A stretch of DNA of 8,343 bases from Acidobacteriota bacterium. GTDB lineage: Bacteria > Acidobacteriota > Blastocatellia > Pyrinomonadales > Pyrinomonadaceae. This document shows positions 6,601-8,343 of this stretch, in pieces (within the stretch, counting starts at the first letter, position 1; the number at the start of each line of letters is the position of its first letter). The stretch lies in contig QHXE01000612.1 in assembly GCA_003222835.1 (NCBI GenBank), positions 1 through 8,343 on the forward strand. Direction: 5' to 3'. A program made the translations under genes and the position numbers. A model generated the notes under the pieces. That model did no database searches and was not told the DNA's origin. It saw nothing but the letters and a program-made list of their open reading frames with translations.

Positions 6601-7095
6601 ATGACTTCTGAAGAGAGACAACAAATGATCGCCACTTATAAAGACGGTTACGAGGAAGTTGTCCAAAGCTTGAAAGATTTTCCTGAACAGTCATTGACAG
6701 CGCATCCCATCGACGGCAAATGGAGCGCTGCCGAAATCGTTCACCACCTCGCCGATAGCGAAACAACCAGCGCCCTCAGGCTTCGCCGATTGTTAGTAGA
6801 AGAACATCCGCTGATCCAGGGCTACGATCAAGACGCCTTTGCAGCGCGCTTGAATTACAACCACCGAGACGTTGCTCCCGCTTTGGATGCGTTTCGCTGT
6901 GCTCGAGCCACCACCGCGCAACTGTTCGACTTCATGGAGGATAAAGACTGGCGACGTGAAGGCACGCACTCCGAAAGTGGCGCCTATACTGTAGAGGATT
7001 GGCTGACGATCTATGCCGCGCACGCTCATAATCACGCGGCGCAGATTCGCCGATTGCGCGAGGCCCTTGCAAGTAACGCGGCCGCAACTGCGTAA
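6601..7095 (+). CDS. DinB-superfamily (YfiT-like) putative metal-dependent protein
   Basis: 164 residues with the four-helix-bundle DinB/YfiT pattern. The landmark DGKWSAAEIVHHLADSE spans residues 38-54, and the second part has VEDWLTIYAAHAHNHAAQI at 131-149. The usual three metal-binding histidines are present as H49, H141 and H145. Many relatives act as mycothiol- or bacillithiol-dependent S-transferases or are of unknown function; the name DinB does not imply DNA-damage induction. GGGAG lies 10 bases before the ATG. An intrinsic terminator follows, so this is probably a single-gene unit. Which thiol cofactor, if any, it uses cannot be told from the sequence. Confidence 0.9.
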   Translation: MTSEERQQMIATYKDGYEEVVQSLKDFPEQSLTAHPIDGKWSAAEIVHHLADSETTSALRLRRLLVEEHPLIQGYDQDAFAARLNYNHRDVAPALDAFRCARATTAQLFDFMEDKDWRREGTHSESGAYTVEDWLTIYAAHAHNHAAQIRRLREALASNAAATA

Positions 7096-7118
7096 AAACT
7101 TACCGTCGCAAAGTAATT

Positions 7119-7163
7119 CCGATCGGCTACACCCAAGGTTCGTCAGTCGATCGGTTTTATTTT
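7119..7163 (+). terminator. Intrinsic terminator after the DinB-like gene
   Basis: CCGATCGGCT (7119-7128) pairs with AGTCGATCGG (7145-7154), 10 pairs including one G-U, with a 16-base loop. TTTTATTTT (7155-7163) follows directly. It lies 24 bases after the stop at 7095 and ahead of the purC promoter. Confidence 0.65.
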
Positions 7164-7173
7164 GCGCGTTTTC

Positions 7174-7202
7174 TTGACAGCACGAATGCGAACGAGCAGA
7201 AT
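7174..7202 (+). promoter_or_regulatory. Promoter of purC
   Basis: A perfect TTGACA at 7174-7179, a 17-base spacer and CAGAAT (4/6) at 7197-7202. This is the best sigma-70 type match in the window. Transcription would start near 7209 and give a leader of about 85 bases. The hexamer ACGAGC (7192-7197) and its complement GCTCGT (7206-7211) form a dyad across the -10 box and start site, a possible operator. Confidence 0.6.
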
Positions 7203-7293
7203 CGCGCTCGTCCAATTTTTTTGATTAGCTTTATGGATATTGACGAAGTTGAGCAATCACCGTCAGCGCCAGAAATCTGAAGAGACGCAGTAG

Positions 7294-8193
7294 ATGACCT
7301 CCGTCGCCCCAGTAGTTGAAACCACGCTCGCCGATCTCAAACTTGTTCGCCGGGGCAAAGTTCGCGATGTCTATGAAGTCGACGACGCTCGCCTGCTGAT
7401 CGTTGCTACCGACCGCATCTCGGCCTTCGACTGCGTACTCCCCACCCCGATCGAACGAAAAGGGGAAGTGCTTACTGCGCTTTCGCGCTTCTGGTTCGCA
7501 AAGCTCGCACAGATAGTTTCGCATCATCTGCTTACCGCTGATATCGATGAGATGCCCGAAATGATTCGGCGGCATGAACACGAATTGCGCGGCCGTTCGA
7601 TGCTGGTGCGGCGCACCCACGTCTTTCCGGTTGAGTGTGTCGTACGGGGCTATCTTTCTGGCTCGGGTTGGAAGGACTATCAAAAGACCGGCGAAGTTTG
7701 CGGCCATAAACTACCTGCCGGCCTGCGCGAGTCAGAACAACTGGCAGGACCGATTTTCACCCCAGCAACAAAGGCCGAGACTGGCCACGATGAAAACATC
7801 AGCGAAGAGCAGATGGCCGCGATCGTCGGCAAGGACGTCACGGGGTTTCTACGCGACGCTTCGCTGCGGCTTTACCAGCAAGCCGCCGAATACGCACGCA
7901 GCCGCGGAATCATCATCGCCGATACGAAATTTGAATATGGCCGCGAGGCTGACGGCCAGATTATCTTGATTGATGAAGCATTGACGCCCGATTCATCTCG
8001 CTTCTGGCCGGCGCAGAGTTACCAGGCTGGCAAATCACAAGCTTCGTTCGACAAGCAATATGTTCGCGACTATCTGGAGTGCCTTGATTGGAATAAACAG
8101 GCGCCCGCCCCTTCTTTACCCGAGGAGGTGGCGCGCGCGACGACCGCTCGGTATCTCGAAGCCTATGAATTGCTGGCGGGCGAAAGGCTCTGA
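7294..8193 (+). CDS. purC: Phosphoribosylaminoimidazole-succinocarboxamide synthase (SAICAR synthetase)
   Basis: 299 residues. The enzyme joins CAIR and aspartate with ATP in de novo purine synthesis, in the cytoplasm. Family motifs in order: RRGKVRDVY at 19-27, TDRISAFD at 39-46, the signature VECVVRGYLSGSGW at 113-126, FTPATKAETGHDENIS at 155-170, DTKFEYG at 210-216 and IDEALTPDSSRFW at 226-238. The length is that of the long (yeast-like) form rather than the roughly 240-residue E. coli form. The start at 7294 has only a weak GAAGAG upstream but fits the family N-terminus. A strong promoter precedes it and a Fis-like gene begins 55 bases after its stop. No purine riboswitch core is seen in the leader. 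Confidence 0.97.
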   Translation: MTSVAPVVETTLADLKLVRRGKVRDVYEVDDARLLIVATDRISAFDCVLPTPIERKGEVLTALSRFWFAKLAQIVSHHLLTADIDEMPEMIRRHEHELRGRSMLVRRTHVFPVECVVRGYLSGSGWKDYQKTGEVCGHKLPAGLRESEQLAGPIFTPATKAETGHDENISEEQMAAIVGKDVTGFLRDASLRLYQQAAEYARSRGIIIADTKFEYGREADGQIILIDEALTPDSSRFWPAQSYQAGKSQASFDKQYVRDYLECLDWNKQAPAPSLPEEVARATTARYLEAYELLAGERL

Positions 8194-8248
8194 GTTACCA
8201 ACCGATCGCGCGTTTCGTTTACCGCCCGCTGTAATATTGGAGAGTGTA

Positions 8249-8343
8249 ATGCAGATACGCCCACGTTTAGAGGCTGTAATTGACGAAATGCTCGATGGCC
8301 ACATCATGCTCGATGAGGCCCTGGCAGAATTCGAAAAGCTTTA
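8249..8343 (+). CDS. Start of a Fis-like helix-turn-helix protein (partial)
   Basis: The first 31 codons run off the window. The start at 8249 has GGAG 6 bases upstream. The visible residues open MQIRPRLEAVIDEML and continue with LDEALAEFEKL. This resembles the N-terminus of short Fis-family proteins (C-terminal HTH of NtrC-type regulators), in which an EFEKxY stretch leads into the DNA-binding helices. The HTH itself is outside the window, so the call is inference. It follows purC by 55 bases and is probably cotranscribed. Confidence 0.65.
   Translation, partial: MQIRPRLEAVIDEMLDGHIMLDEALAEFEKL

Noticed and set aside
7233..7280. 15-residue open frame in the purC leader
   Set aside because: No ribosome site and no run of regulatory codons; chance is the simplest explanation.
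7209..7293. Purine riboswitch in the purC leader
   Set aside because: Too short and without the three-helix core or conserved loop bases.
7231..7707. 158-residue minus-strand frame
   Set aside because: Antisense shadow of purC, whose motifs are complete.

Overview
The window reads as ordinary chromosome from a free-living bacterium, most likely an acidobacterium (Blastocatellia-like). This is inference from gene content: a poxvirus-like topoisomerase IB, a multi-FHA ABC protein, a glycine-rich RRM protein, a BON-domain membrane protein, a 73-residue IF-1 with a TTG start, and a Fis-like small regulator after purC. No single gene proves the phylum. There are no phage genes, transposases, CRISPR arrays, tRNAs or rRNAs. 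The only mobile-type signal is a REP-like palindrome.

Layout. Positions 1-6233 are all minus-strand genes. From the left edge: (1) the first 481 codons of a protein with three FHA domains followed by an ABC ATPase, cut by the window edge at its Walker A motif; (2) topoisomerase IB, ending 10 bases before the FHA-ABC start, so the two are probably cotranscribed; (3) a gene-poor stretch (2461-2991) with a 29+29 base inverted repeat; (4) a run transcribed leftward as RRM RNA-binding protein > zinc-ribbon small protein > 80-residue hypothetical > infA, which looks like an RNA/translation cluster; (5) a flavin-binding Nim/PNPOx-type protein; (6) a membrane-anchored BON protein with a hairpin terminator. 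At 6234-6600 the direction switches, and DinB-like protein, purC and the start of a Fis-like regulator follow on the plus strand.

How the genes may work together. The FHA-ABC protein probably links Ser/Thr phosphorylation to transport, as Rv1747 does in mycobacteria. The RRM-to-infA block groups an RNA binder, a small zinc protein, an unknown and an initiation factor. It starts from a long leader with mutually exclusive hairpins, which suggests post-transcriptional or temperature control. purC has the best promoter in the window, with a small dyad across its -10 box. No textbook novel system is visible; the best candidates for a second look are the RRM-infA cluster with its leader, the triple-FHA transporter, and the REP-like element.
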